A DNA stretch of 64,000 nucleotides from a virus. The first letter of the stretch is position 1. The number at the start of each line of letters is the position of its first letter. This document shows, piece by piece, positions 1 through 9,247 of this stretch. A program made the position numbers and the translations under genes. The DNA lies in IMG/VR virus record IMGVR_UViG_3300020411_003715, positions 1 to 64,000 of that record, one strand, 5' to 3'. The notes beneath the pieces were generated by a model, which was not told where the DNA came from, searched no databases, and was given only the letters and a program-made list of their open reading frames with translations.

Positions 1-54
1 AGCAGGGGGCGCAGCAGGGGGCGCAGCAGGGGGCGCAGCAGGGGGCGCAGCAGG
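1..54. repeat. 12-bp tandem repeat, coding
   Basis: Four perfect tandem copies of AGCAGGGGGCGC (1-48) are followed by a degenerate fifth copy. The unit is a multiple of three, so it encodes a Gln-Gly-Ala-Gln repeat in the partial gene that covers it. The array may start upstream of the window. Such arrays vary readily in copy number by slippage. Confidence 0.9.
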
Positions 55-461
55 CCCCGGGACAAGAGGGCGGGATGGCCGAGCAGCCACAACCCCCTGC
101 GGGACAAGCGGAACAGCAGCCTGGGATGCAGCAGGGGCAGATGCAACAACCACCTCCTCAGCAGGGGTCGCCGATGCCACAGCAGCCCGAGCCGCAGCAG
201 GCCGGGATTGATCAAAGTCCGGTAGGGGCGGGTCAGCAAGGAGGAATGGTTGACCTGTTTGCACAAGCAAAGAGAATAACGTCCCAGATAAAAAAGATGG
301 ACGAGGTTGATAGATACCGAGCGCTGTCACAGCTTCGGGCAACGAACCCGGATATGTACATGCTGGTAAACAATGCCTTGTCTGGGGCAGGCGTCAAGAC
401 GATGAGTCCGCTTCCTGAGCAGCTTCCGCCAAGGGCCGCCCCAGACAGGGCACAAATCTAA
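1..461 (+). CDS. Gln/Pro-rich protein, 3' part of a gene
   Basis: The frame is open from the first base (codons begin at position 3), so the gene starts upstream of the window. An internal ATG at 75 is not needed as a start. The visible N-terminal half is low complexity: QGAQ repeats, then a Q/P/G-rich stretch. The last ~65 residues look like an ordinary folded helical domain (VDLFAQAKRITSQIKK onward). No family recognised. It lies on the late strand ahead of the RNA polymerase gene and is probably a virion or scaffold-type protein by context only. Its last four bases overlap a convergent small gene. Confidence 0.6.
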   Translation, partial: QGAQQGAQQGAQQGAQQAPGQEGGMAEQPQPPAGQAEQQPGMQQGQMQQPPPQQGSPMPQQPEPQQAGIDQSPVGAGQQGGMVDLFAQAKRITSQIKKMDEVDRYRALSQLRATNPDMYMLVNNALSGAGVKTMSPLPEQLPPRAAPDRAQI

Positions 462-679
462 TGAACCGCTATGAGCATTGCGGAGAATTGGTCACATCGA
501 TCACAACGACCGCGCTGGTAAAATGAAGAGGGATTATCGTTTTGTTTGACGCAACGACAGCACACCCACACAACGCACCCGGTGTTCTCAATAAAGTGGG
601 GACACTCCCCGCAGTTCTTGGGTTCATGGCACCAGATGCCAGCAACGTCACAAGCAATGGCTTTTGGTGCTTTTGTCAA
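458..679 (-). CDS. small Cys-rich zinc-ribbon-like protein
   Basis: A 73-aa protein starting at a TTG codon. GAGGAG sits at good spacing upstream and decides this start. It carries several cysteine pairs: C23-x2-C26, C40/C41-x-C43 and C59-x2-C62. Together with C10, C17 and C35 these could bind one or two zinc ions. No family recognised. It is the second gene of a two-gene minus-strand unit inserted between late plus-strand genes, downstream of a 37-aa gene, and likely shares its GGTATAAG promoter at 849-856. A longer frame shift on the same strand (469-657) is an overlapping shadow. Confidence 0.6.
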   Translation of the reverse strand: MTKAPKAIACDVAGIWCHEPKNCGECPHFIENTGCVVWVCCRCVKQNDNPSSFYQRGRCDRCDQFSAMLIAVH

Positions 680-694
680 CGGGTCTCCTCACGA

Positions 695-808
695 TTAGGT
701 GTTTGGAACGAGCGCGGTGTCGACTGCACGAGCAAGCTCACTAAGCGTGGACTCACAGTAAGCGGTGGTGCTTACAAGAGGCCCGCAGGTTTTTACGAAA
801 CTATTCAT
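695..808 (-). CDS. 37-aa small protein
   Basis: A short frame starting with ATG at 808, with AAGGAG six bases upstream, and ending TAA at 695. The peptide begins MNSFVKTCGPLVSTTAYC. It has two cysteines and an amphipathic C-terminal half (ESTLSELARAV). It lies just upstream of the Cys-rich TTG-start gene, and a GGTATAAG box lies 41 bases upstream of its ATG. The strong ribosome site, the promoter-like box and the fit into an otherwise empty 210-base gap make a real gene likely. Function unknown. Confidence 0.55.
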   Translation of the reverse strand: MNSFVKTCGPLVSTTAYCESTLSELARAVDTALVPNT

Positions 809-848
809 ACTTTACTCCTTTTGTTTAAGGGCGTCATCACCCATAGTT

Positions 849-856
849 CTTATACC
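849..856 (-). promoter_or_regulatory. GGTATAAG promoter-like box
   Basis: GGTATAAG on the minus strand, 41 bases upstream of the 37-aa gene start. It is identical to boxes at 45021, 56878, 57519 and 60510, all upstream of genes transcribed in the same direction as the box. Confidence 0.5.
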
Positions 857-889
857 TAATATGGAGGCCGGGTTAGCGCGGAGGATCCA

Positions 890-3800
890 ATGTCGAATAT
901 TCTAGATCCCGAGGGGGTAATGAAGACCCTCGAAGATGGGACCATAGATAAAATAAGTAAGTTCTTCCCCTTGGTAGGGAAGAAGCAGACTCTGGTCGCC
1001 AAGAGAATTTACTCGGGCGGCGACGTCAATATCGACGATATACCAAGCCAGAAGAAGGCTAGGCTGCGGGGCAGAACCTGGGCCCAAGGCCTTTACGGCG
1101 ACTTCGAACTCGTCGACAACAGCACGGGCAAGGTTGTTGACCGCGCAAATAAGATTAAAGTCGCTGCGATACCAAAGATAACGCGCCGGTTCAGCTACAT
1201 TGTGGATGGCACGGAGTACCAAGTCGACAACCAGTGGCGTCTTAAGTCGGGCGTTTACGCAAGAAGAAAGGCCAACGGCGAACTGGAGAGCCAGTTTAAC
1301 CTTGCGCAGGGCCGTGGGTTTAGAATGGGCTTCAACCCAGAGCGCAGACGATTCATGGTCACTTACGGGTCCTCGAATATCCAGCTCTTGCCAGTTCTTC
1401 AGGCGTTAGGTGTTCCGGACGAGAAGATCAGAGCGGCCTGGGGTAACGAGTTATATTCCCGAAGCATGGCAGACAAAAAGCGTGGAGAAGTCATAAAGCT
1501 GGCCAAGGCCCTGGACAGGAAGGCAACGCCTGCCACAGATACGGAGGCGGCTGAGGTTGTCGCCAAGGCCTATGGGGCCACAAAGCTTCTTCCGGAAACG
1601 ACAAAGATAACCCTTGGGGAGGGGTTTGACGCTGTGGGTGGTGGCGCACTGCTCGCAGCGTCATCAAAACTATTAAGGGTAAATAAAGGCGAAGAAGAAG
1701 TTGATAATCGAGACTCCCTGAGGTTCAAGGAGCTTTGGTCCATAAACGACTTTATCCCTGAGCGGATTGAGAACTCTGCCAGGAGGATAAATTACAAACT
1801 TGGCAATAACGTTGATCGTAAGGACAACATCCGAGCAATCGTTACCCCTGACATTTTTAATGTTCCGGTAAAGACATTTTTTACATCGACAAGCCTGTCC
1901 CAGCAGCCAAACCAAGTTAACCCTGTTGACATGGTAGGTGGGTTCTTGCGGACCACGATCATGGGGCAGGGCGGGATCGCTAGTGAGAATGCGATCTCCG
2001 ACGAAGCTAAGATGATCGACACAAGTTATTTGGGGTTCATGGACCCAGTCCACACCCCGGAGGGCAAGCGCACCGGTATCAGCGGGCACCTATCTCTTGG
2101 TGTAACGAAGGACGGCAAGGCTCCAAAGATTAAGGTCTATGATGTTAGGGCAGGCGGCTTTGTCATGAAGAGCCCGACAGAGCTTGCCAATAAGGCGCTT
2201 GCTTTCCCTGACCAATACTCCTTCTCGGGCAAAAGCCCCAAGCCTCTTCAGGACACAGTTACTGTTGTTCGAAAGGATGGGGGCGATCCGGAGAATGTGT
2301 CTCCCGATGAGGTGGACTACGTAATAACGTCGCCTAAGCAGATGTTCTCCATAACGGCTAACCTGATCCCGTTCCTTCCCTCTGATCAGGCCAACCGGGC
2401 GGGAATGGCTACACGCCACCTGGAACAAGCAATTTCTCTTAAGGACAGGGAAGCGCCGCTGGTTCAGGTGAAGTCGGGCAGTCCGGAAAAACGGTACGGA
2501 ACATGGGAGGGTATGCTTGGCTCATTCACGTCTCACGATAGTCCTGACTCAGGTGTTGTTGAGAGCGTAAGCTCCTCAAAAATTGTTGTTAAGACGGCCA
2601 AAGGGGAGAGGAAGACCGTATCTCTCTACGAGAATTTCCCGCTCAACGACAAGAAGGCGTTCATAAACAGCACACCTCTGGTTAAAAAGGGGGACTCTGT
2701 TAAAAGAGGTCAACCTTTGGCAGACACGAATTTCACCAAGGGCGGAACCTTGGCGATGGGCACAAACCTTGCAGTTGCTTACCTGCCCTATAAGGGACTC
2801 GTTTTCGAGGACGGCATAGTTATTTCGGAGTCCGCCTCAAAGAAGCTAACAAGCGAGCATTTGCACAAGAGCAGATCCTATGTTGATAGGGGCATGGCTT
2901 TAGGCCTGAAGAAGTTTCGCGCCAATTTTCCCGGTGCGGTAACGGAAAAGAATGCAGAAAAGCTAGATCCAGACGGAGTCATAAAAAAGGGTCAAAGAGT
3001 TGACCCCGGTGACGTATTGATGACGGTTCTTCAAAAGACCGAGCCTTCTAAAGAGCAGCTTCTTCTTAAAGGCATACACAAGTCTTTGATACGCCCGTAC
3101 AAGAACAAGTCTGTCACCTGGGACAAGCCTTATTCTGGGGTGGTCACTGACGTCGTCCGGAACGGAAAAGAGGTTGTTGTCTACACCAAAACTGAAGAGT
3201 CTGCTGACGTTGGGGACAAGCTTACGGGAAGACACGGTAACAAGGGCGTTATCACTGCCGTGGTACCAGATGAGGAGATGCCCAGGGATGCAGATGGAAA
3301 CACAATACAGCTAATACTTAATCCTTCCGGTGTCCCTGGCCGAATTAATCTTGGTCAGGTTCTTGAGACAAGCTTAGCTAAGGTTGCTGACGCACAGGGC
3401 GAGCCGTACGCGGTTGACAACTTCCAGACAAACGACACCAAGAAAGTTGTAAAGGTAAAGGAGCATACCCGAACAATCCAAACCAAAGAAGGCCCTAAGA
3501 AGATCACGATCAAAGAGCATGAAAGGGAGCTTGGTTACCAGGAGCGCGTTAAACAAGTCTTGGCAGAGGCGGGCATATCTGAAACTACGGAACTGTTTGA
3601 TCCGGCAACAGGTAAGAGTCTTGGCGAAGTTCTTGTCGGGAAGCAGTACACGCTAAAGCTTCTCCATCAGGTGGATAAAAAGCTTCGGGCTCGTGCGCAT
3701 GGCTATGGCCATGATTATGATGCCAACCTCGTCCCTAAAGGGGGCGGAGAATCGGGAGCGGCGCAGAGATTTGGGGAGCTTGGTCTTTATGCGATGCTAT

Positions 3801-6800
3801 CTCACGGATCTACGGCAAACATACGCGATGCTCTGACCTACAAAAGCGATAAGGCGCAAGACGAGGTATGGACAGCGGTCCAGACTGGGGCGATCCTCCC
3901 AGCCCCAAAGCCCTCTTTTGCGTACGAGAAGTTAATATCCTACATGCGAGCTTTGGGGCTTGATGTTGAGAAGGAAGGCAACGGCCTCGTCGTCAGCCCG
4001 CTCACTGATAAGCAAATACTTGAGTCTTCGAGCGGTGAGATAAAGGACGGAAGCAAGGTTATACGTGGCAAAGATCTGAAACCCGAAAAGGGGGGTCTTT
4101 TTGACGAGGAAGTAACGGGCGGCCCTGGAGGCAAAAAGTGGTCTCATATCGCCCTTGCCACTGGGATGCCAAACCCGATGTTTGAGAAGTCTGTGCGCTC
4201 CCTTTTAGGAATAACGGGTAAGCAATATGATTCCATAATGTCCGGAAAAGAAGGCCTGACAGAGGACGGGAGCGTAGCCCCAGCAGGAAAGGGTGTTGCC
4301 TCAGGCCCGGAGGGCCTTATTCAAGCGTTGGCTGGGATCAATGTTGATAAGGCGCTTTCAGAGTCCAAAGAAGAGATAAAGACCGCCAGACGCTCTGAGC
4401 TTGACAGGGTGAACAAGAGAATTAAGTACCTGCTAATGCTTAAAAAGCAGGGGCTTACCCCCCAAGAGGCTTACTCAATATCCAATGTCCCTGTCCTCCC
4501 CCCTGTGTTTCGCCCAATCACCGCTATGGAGGGAGGAGACCTTAATATCGATGGCACTAACATGCTCTACCGGGATATCGCCATACTTAACCAAAAGCTC
4601 GGCGAGGCAAAGGGCGTACTCCCAGATTCAGCGGTAGCTCAGCTTAAGTCAGATTTGTATGACGCTGTTGACGCGTTGATGGGCACGTCGACACCGTCTG
4701 AGTCTGCGCTTACTTTGGATGGTCAGGCCAGACCGCCGGGGATACTGACTATCCTCTCTGGTCGGCAGTCTCCAAAACAGAGCTTCTTTCACAAAAGAAT
4801 CCTGGACCGTAAGCAGGACATTTCGATGCGGTCCGTTATTGTTCCAAACATGGATCTTCATCTCGATGAGATCGGCCTCCCCAGGAAGGGGGCCATGAAG
4901 ATGTACAGGCCTTTTGTGGTCAAAGAGCTTGTTCGTATGGGGTATACCCCCCTAAAGGCCCGGGAGGAGATAGAGAGCAAATCCACTCTTGCCGACAGGG
5001 CGCTGGAGATTGCTGTTAAGAAGCGTCCGGTTCTTTTTAAGCGTGACCCTGTATTGCATAAATTTGGGATTATGGCCTTCAAGCCTAAGCTCCACAATGA
5101 GTCATCTATCCACATCCACCCACTAGTCACCGGTGGATTTAATGCGGACTTTGATGGCGACACAATGGCCGTGTTCGTTCCCGTATCGCAGGACGCGGTA
5201 GACGAAGCGCATAAAATGATGCCGTCAAAAAATCTGTTCAACCCCGCAACGGGTAGGGTCATGTATCAGCCCAGCCTGGAGGGGCAGCTGGGCCTTTACC
5301 TCCTGACCCAGATGGGGCGGAAGACGCGGGCGGTATTTGGTAGTGATAAGGAAGCTATTTCTGCCGCCAAGTCCGGTGAAATTTCCATGACAGATGTTGT
5401 CACCGTTGACGGGAAGAGGACCACTGCCGGCCGGCTTGTCTTTAGCAACGCCCTCCCGAAGAAGCTTAGAAGCGACGCTATGCTCACGGACGAGTCTATG
5501 TTCATGGGTAAAGAAAATCTCCAGTCCGTTCTTAGGGAGGTTGCCACTAAGACGCCGGCGGAGTTTCAAGAGACTGCTGACAAGATTAAAGATCTTGGTT
5601 TCGGTCACGCGTACAACATAGGGTTTTCGTTTAGTCTTTCTGACTTTGACGCCATGCGCGAGATACGAGCAAAGAAGATCGGCGCAGCCAAGGTAAAAGA
5701 AGCGGCGATCAGAAAGAAGCGCAAGATGAACTTGATTTCAAAAAGCGCTGCGGATCAGCAGATAATTGATCTTTACACCGCCGTCACAGAGGAAATGAAC
5801 GTAGAGGTAAAGAAGGTTCTGGATAAGAGCGGTAATAAGCTTCGGGCCATGAATAAGGCCGGGGTTAAGCCCTCATGGTCACAGGTTCAGCAAATGCTTG
5901 TTGGGCCAATGCTCGTTGAAAACGCGAAGGGGCGCGTAATCCCCGTTCCGATTTCCAGATCTTACTCAGAGGGGCTTAAGTCGTCAGACTATTGGGTGGC
6001 GTCGTCGGGGGCCAGGAAAGGCCTAATCGAAAAGGTTCAATCGGTTCAAAAACCGGGCGCTCTGAATAAGCAGCTTGCCAATACGATGATGCCTTTTGTT
6101 GTTACCGAGGATGATTGTGGAACTACAAAGGGTGTTGCGATGGACAGCGCTGACTCCGATCTGGTGGATCGGTTTACCGCAAAGGCTATCTCTACTAAAG
6201 GCTTCCGGGTGGCCGCAAACACAGCGATAACGCCGTCGCTCATATCTAAGATAAAATCTGCGAAGGTAACTAAGGTTTTAGCTCGATCGCCCCTCAAGTG
6301 CGAGTCCGCCAAAGGCATGTGTTCAAAATGCTACGGACTTATGGATGGTGGCAGGCCTATTGAAAAAGGTACCAATATCGGGGTGATAGCGGGAACCTCC
6401 TTGGGCGAACGCGGCACACAGCTTGCTATGAAGACCTTCCATACCGGTGGTGTCGCTGGCTCTTCTGCTGGGGTTGTGGGCGGAATCGATAGAGTTACGC
6501 AAATACTTAAGATGCCCGCAACCCTCCCAAATGCAGCCGTCTTGTCACCCTCAACCGCAACAGTTTCTTCTATTAAGGAGAGCCCCGTTGGCGGGTATGA
6601 CCTTACTATTGGGACAGAGGATGTGTACGTCCCTGCGGGTAGAACGCTTAATGTGTCTGAAGGATCAAAGGTTAAGAAAGGTCAAAAACTTTCTAGCGGG
6701 GTTGTTGATCCAAGAGATCTTCTTGAGAAGACGAATGTGGATACCGTCCAGGCCTATATCGCTGATGAGATCAACAAGGTGTACAAGAATGAGGGTATCA

Positions 6801-7159
6801 AACGTAGGAACATCGAGGTTGTAACAAAAGGGATAACCAACCTCGGAAGGGTTTCCGATCCTGGGGACTCTAATTTCGTAAAGAACGACTACGTATCCCT
6901 GTCTCATGCAGCAGCACTAAACAGATCAGGAAAGATGGCCAAGCCGATCGTAGTGGAGCCAACCCTACGAGGTATCGAGACCCTCCCGCTTGACCAAACC
7001 ACCGACTGGATTGCCAGACTGCAGTACAGGAAACTAAAGGAGACATTTATCAGAGCCGCGAACGAGGGGTGGGAGTCTGATATCCACGGCATACACCCTG
7101 CTCCCGGAATTACGTATTCCGCTGAGTTCGGGAAGAGCAAAGGGGAGGGGCCCTACTAA
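890..7159 (+). CDS. single-chain multisubunit-type RNA polymerase, beta/beta-prime fusion
   Basis: A 2089-aa DNA-dependent RNA polymerase combining both large bacterial subunits in one chain. The beta-like half (about 1-1060) carries the PVHTPEGKRTGISGHLSLG region, EDGIVISES, the VGDKLTGRHGNKGV core (GRHGNKG 780-786), NPSGVPGRINLGQVLET and the QRFGELGLYA C-terminal clamp. The beta-prime-like half (about 1070-2089) carries the SGRQSPKQ/KRILDRKQDISMRSV double-psi barrel and the catalytic Mg loop NADFDGD (D1420, D1422, D1424). It also has a bridge helix (SSGARKGL), the full second zinc site (C1743, C1804, C1811, C1814) and a trigger loop (SLGERGTQLAMKTFHTGG). The beta-prime N-terminal zinc ribbon is absent. 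The start is supported by GGAGG five bases upstream. It sits in the late block, so it could be packaged in the virion or transcribe late genes. No alpha, omega or sigma gene is visible. Confidence 0.93.
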   Translation: MSNILDPEGVMKTLEDGTIDKISKFFPLVGKKQTLVAKRIYSGGDVNIDDIPSQKKARLRGRTWAQGLYGDFELVDNSTGKVVDRANKIKVAAIPKITRRFSYIVDGTEYQVDNQWRLKSGVYARRKANGELESQFNLAQGRGFRMGFNPERRRFMVTYGSSNIQLLPVLQALGVPDEKIRAAWGNELYSRSMADKKRGEVIKLAKALDRKATPATDTEAAEVVAKAYGATKLLPETTKITLGEGFDAVGGGALLAASSKLLRVNKGEEEVDNRDSLRFKELWSINDFIPERIENSARRINYKLGNNVDRKDNIRAIVTPDIFNVPVKTFFTSTSLSQQPNQVNPVDMVGGFLRTTIMGQGGIASENAISDEAKMIDTSYLGFMDPVHTPEGKRTGISGHLSLGVTKDGKAPKIKVYDVRAGGFVMKSPTELANKALAFPDQYSFSGKSPKPLQDTVTVVRKDGGDPENVSPDEVDYVITSPKQMFSITANLIPFLPSDQANRAGMATRHLEQAISLKDREAPLVQVKSGSPEKRYGTWEGMLGSFTSHDSPDSGVVESVSSSKIVVKTAKGERKTVSLYENFPLNDKKAFINSTPLVKKGDSVKRGQPLADTNFTKGGTLAMGTNLAVAYLPYKGLVFEDGIVISESASKKLTSEHLHKSRSYVDRGMALGLKKFRANFPGAVTEKNAEKLDPDGVIKKGQRVDPGDVLMTVLQKTEPSKEQLLLKGIHKSLIRPYKNKSVTWDKPYSGVVTDVVRNGKEVVVYTKTEESADVGDKLTGRHGNKGVITAVVPDEEMPRDADGNTIQLILNPSGVPGRINLGQVLETSLAKVADAQGEPYAVDNFQTNDTKKVVKVKEHTRTIQTKEGPKKITIKEHERELGYQERVKQVLAEAGISETTELFDPATGKSLGEVLVGKQYTLKLLHQVDKKLRARAHGYGHDYDANLVPKGGGESGAAQRFGELGLYAMLSHGSTANIRDALTYKSDKAQDEVWTAVQTGAILPAPKPSFAYEKLISYMRALGLDVEKEGNGLVVSPLTDKQILESSSGEIKDGSKVIRGKDLKPEKGGLFDEEVTGGPGGKKWSHIALATGMPNPMFEKSVRSLLGITGKQYDSIMSGKEGLTEDGSVAPAGKGVASGPEGLIQALAGINVDKALSESKEEIKTARRSELDRVNKRIKYLLMLKKQGLTPQEAYSISNVPVLPPVFRPITAMEGGDLNIDGTNMLYRDIAILNQKLGEAKGVLPDSAVAQLKSDLYDAVDALMGTSTPSESALTLDGQARPPGILTILSGRQSPKQSFFHKRILDRKQDISMRSVIVPNMDLHLDEIGLPRKGAMKMYRPFVVKELVRMGYTPLKAREEIESKSTLADRALEIAVKKRPVLFKRDPVLHKFGIMAFKPKLHNESSIHIHPLVTGGFNADFDGDTMAVFVPVSQDAVDEAHKMMPSKNLFNPATGRVMYQPSLEGQLGLYLLTQMGRKTRAVFGSDKEAISAAKSGEISMTDVVTVDGKRTTAGRLVFSNALPKKLRSDAMLTDESMFMGKENLQSVLREVATKTPAEFQETADKIKDLGFGHAYNIGFSFSLSDFDAMREIRAKKIGAAKVKEAAIRKKRKMNLISKSAADQQIIDLYTAVTEEMNVEVKKVLDKSGNKLRAMNKAGVKPSWSQVQQMLVGPMLVENAKGRVIPVPISRSYSEGLKSSDYWVASSGARKGLIEKVQSVQKPGALNKQLANTMMPFVVTEDDCGTTKGVAMDSADSDLVDRFTAKAISTKGFRVAANTAITPSLISKIKSAKVTKVLARSPLKCESAKGMCSKCYGLMDGGRPIEKGTNIGVIAGTSLGERGTQLAMKTFHTGGVAGSSAGVVGGIDRVTQILKMPATLPNAAVLSPSTATVSSIKESPVGGYDLTIGTEDVYVPAGRTLNVSEGSKVKKGQKLSSGVVDPRDLLEKTNVDTVQAYIADEINKVYKNEGIKRRNIEVVTKGITNLGRVSDPGDSNFVKNDYVSLSHAAALNRSGKMAKPIVVEPTLRGIETLPLDQTTDWIARLQYRKLKETFIRAANEGWESDIHGIHPAPGITYSAEFGKSKGEGPY

Positions 7160-8646
7160 TGGTCATGAATGATGCTTGGGGCAAATCCTCAGAAGCCGCC
7201 CATGGGCCAGCAAAGGTAATGCTCGCCAAGATAACTTCCGTAAACATGCGCGAGTTTACTGTCGACTTGGTGACAATATACACGCACCAGCCTATCCCAG
7301 ACGTACCGTTTACCTCTCCGTATTGCCACCATACTCACCCTGGTGGCACATACTTTATGCCAGAAGTTGGGTCGTACTGTTACGTTTGCGAAGCTGCTGA
7401 TGGCACCTCATTTGTCTTCGCGTTTGTGACAAACCCACAAACAGTTGCTCCCGAAAAAGAGGTAGACCCCAAAGCGGGGACCGACCTTGAGTACATAGAA
7501 GAGGTCGGGGACATGGGACCAAACTTCCGTGGAGCTAGGGAGATCCTTGAGCCTGGAGACATCTTCCTAGGAACAATCGACGGGAACAGCGTTATTGTGA
7601 GAAGGGGCGGCGTTGTCCAGATAGGCGCAACAGGGATGTCTCAAAGAATATACATACCCATAGAGAATGTGGTTCGGGACTACTTTCAAAGGTATCAGGC
7701 CTACAGCCCTGTTGGTGAAATTGAGTGGGGCCACGCGGTCCTTGTTGAAGGAGAAAAACCAACACACACCGACGGATACCTCGCGAAAGACTACACGGAC
7801 GCGGACCTCCAAGAGTCCCTTAAGGTGGCCGCCGAAACACCGGTGCTGGTTAAGTATAGTATTAAAGACTTGTGCCAAGAGGACGTATCCACAGGAAAGC
7901 ATACGGTAGAGCTTAGAGTTGGACGACTCACCAAGGACCAACTAGATCCAGAGGAAGACAAAGAGCACATCTTCGCCCAGCCCGAGCATAAGACAGGAGA
8001 CAGTGCCCGGGCAGATAAGCCGGTTTTCCCTGAGCGGGACAATAAAGGGGAGTCGAAGGGAATAATCAAAGAGGAAAGAGGGGTCATAAGCCTAACCGTA
8101 TACCAGCACGACGAAAAAGATGATCAGGGCACGTCTTTTGGCGATGTTGGGAAGGACTCAAAAAGGGTTCGCTACGTGTTCCAAGTAAGCAGGGATGGGG
8201 ACAACTTTATATTTACACGTGGTAATATACACGTGGAAGTGGCGCAAACCGTGTATGCAAACGTCCAAGAGGGGGTTAAGCTTGTATACGGAGATGGCGG
8301 CGGCAGCAATTCCGTTGCCGACAACAAACAGTCCGTACTTGAATTATTAAAGGATAATAATCTTAAAGCACAGATTAAGGCGCTTCTTGTGGAATGTTTG
8401 GACGAAATGGACTTTAAGGTTGAAAAGTCTGTGAAGATCCAGGGTAAGAAGGACATACAGCTGGGTCCGGATGGGGCAGACCTGCAAGAGGTTGTTCTTG
8501 TGTCTGACTTGCAGACTTGGTTTACAAGTAAGTTTAAAACCATTTGCGGCGCTGGGCCGGGGCAAATAGATCCTTCATGCCTCCAAACCTTCAAGTCTGA
8601 CGTTGCATCATACGAGGTTAAAGCAAAAAAGGGGTCGCAGGGATAA
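7159..8646 (+). CDS. putative baseplate hub/spike-like virion protein
   Basis: A 495-aa protein whose ATG overlaps the RNA polymerase stop, with GGGGAGGGG upstream. The N-terminal ~150 residues resemble an OB-fold of phage spike or hub proteins: an aqueous beta-rich stretch with SPYCHHTHPGG and MPEVGSYCYV, where hub proteins have the P-x-V-G-x-x-V-x-V strand. The middle is beta-rich and charged. Near the C-terminus a short repetitive segment (FKVEKSVKIQGKKDIQLG) resembles the start of a spike beta-helix. The assignment rests on these patterns and the late context. No enzymatic motif is seen. It could be another beta-structured tail protein. Confidence 0.45.
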   Translation: MVMNDAWGKSSEAAHGPAKVMLAKITSVNMREFTVDLVTIYTHQPIPDVPFTSPYCHHTHPGGTYFMPEVGSYCYVCEAADGTSFVFAFVTNPQTVAPEKEVDPKAGTDLEYIEEVGDMGPNFRGAREILEPGDIFLGTIDGNSVIVRRGGVVQIGATGMSQRIYIPIENVVRDYFQRYQAYSPVGEIEWGHAVLVEGEKPTHTDGYLAKDYTDADLQESLKVAAETPVLVKYSIKDLCQEDVSTGKHTVELRVGRLTKDQLDPEEDKEHIFAQPEHKTGDSARADKPVFPERDNKGESKGIIKEERGVISLTVYQHDEKDDQGTSFGDVGKDSKRVRYVFQVSRDGDNFIFTRGNIHVEVAQTVYANVQEGVKLVYGDGGGSNSVADNKQSVLELLKDNNLKAQIKALLVECLDEMDFKVEKSVKIQGKKDIQLGPDGADLQEVVLVSDLQTWFTSKFKTICGAGPGQIDPSCLQTFKSDVASYEVKAKKGSQG

Positions 8647-9152
8647 TGGCACTGGCTGACACACTTCAAGGGGTCAAGAACGCGGTTGACGCGGTGAGCC
8701 TATTTATGCCCGGAAACGAGAGCGCACACCTGGGCGAACAGTGGGCCTACGTTGCGAGCGAGTTCTTCTCTGGCGGAACTAATCCCGAATGGACGCCCGC
8801 CGGAATCGACGCTGGAAGGGCTGCTTTTGCCGCAGCGTTTGGGAATACCCTGCCTCCAGACCCTACAGGCGCGGTGCTTATTTTAAAGCTTCAAACCGCT
8901 TTTAAGGCTTTTGCGGACTTGGCCGCAATCCCAGCAAACGCGGTGCCCGTTTCCCCACCAGCGCAGATACCCCCTATACAGCCTCCGCCAGCACCAATGG
9001 CACCAATAACAATTCCCCCACCGAGTGATAGCACAGAGCCTTTAGCTATTGAGATATTCTCTAAGCTTATTGCCTGGGCACCAACCGGACTGGTTTCTAT
9101 CCCAAATCCCGCAGGGGCCGGACCACCGGTTCCGACAACCCCATGGTCTTAG
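8646..9152 (+). CDS. unknown Pro-rich virion-type protein
   Basis: A 168-aa protein whose ATG overlaps the previous stop (TAATG), indicating translational coupling. The N-terminal ~95 residues are Ala-rich and helical (LILKLQTAFKAFADLAAIP). A proline-rich linker follows (PPIQPPPAPMAPITIPPP), then a short C-terminal segment. No family recognised. Its position between the hub-like protein and a large structural-type protein suggests a minor tail or baseplate role. Confidence 0.6.
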   Translation: MALADTLQGVKNAVDAVSLFMPGNESAHLGEQWAYVASEFFSGGTNPEWTPAGIDAGRAAFAAAFGNTLPPDPTGAVLILKLQTAFKAFADLAAIPANAVPVSPPAQIPPIQPPPAPMAPITIPPPSDSTEPLAIEIFSKLIAWAPTGLVSIPNPAGAGPPVPTTPWS

Positions 9153-9247
9153 GAGAAGTCAGTGTCTTCAACAGTCGGTACATACAATGTATTATTGAAA
9201 CGGGCTGAGGGTAAACACACAAACCGTTTAGTCGTAGGAGCATTATT

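Noticed and set aside
5225-5608. Antisense frames under the RNA polymerase gene (several of 70-140 aa)
   Set aside because: All lie opposite conserved polymerase motifs and have no ribosome sites.
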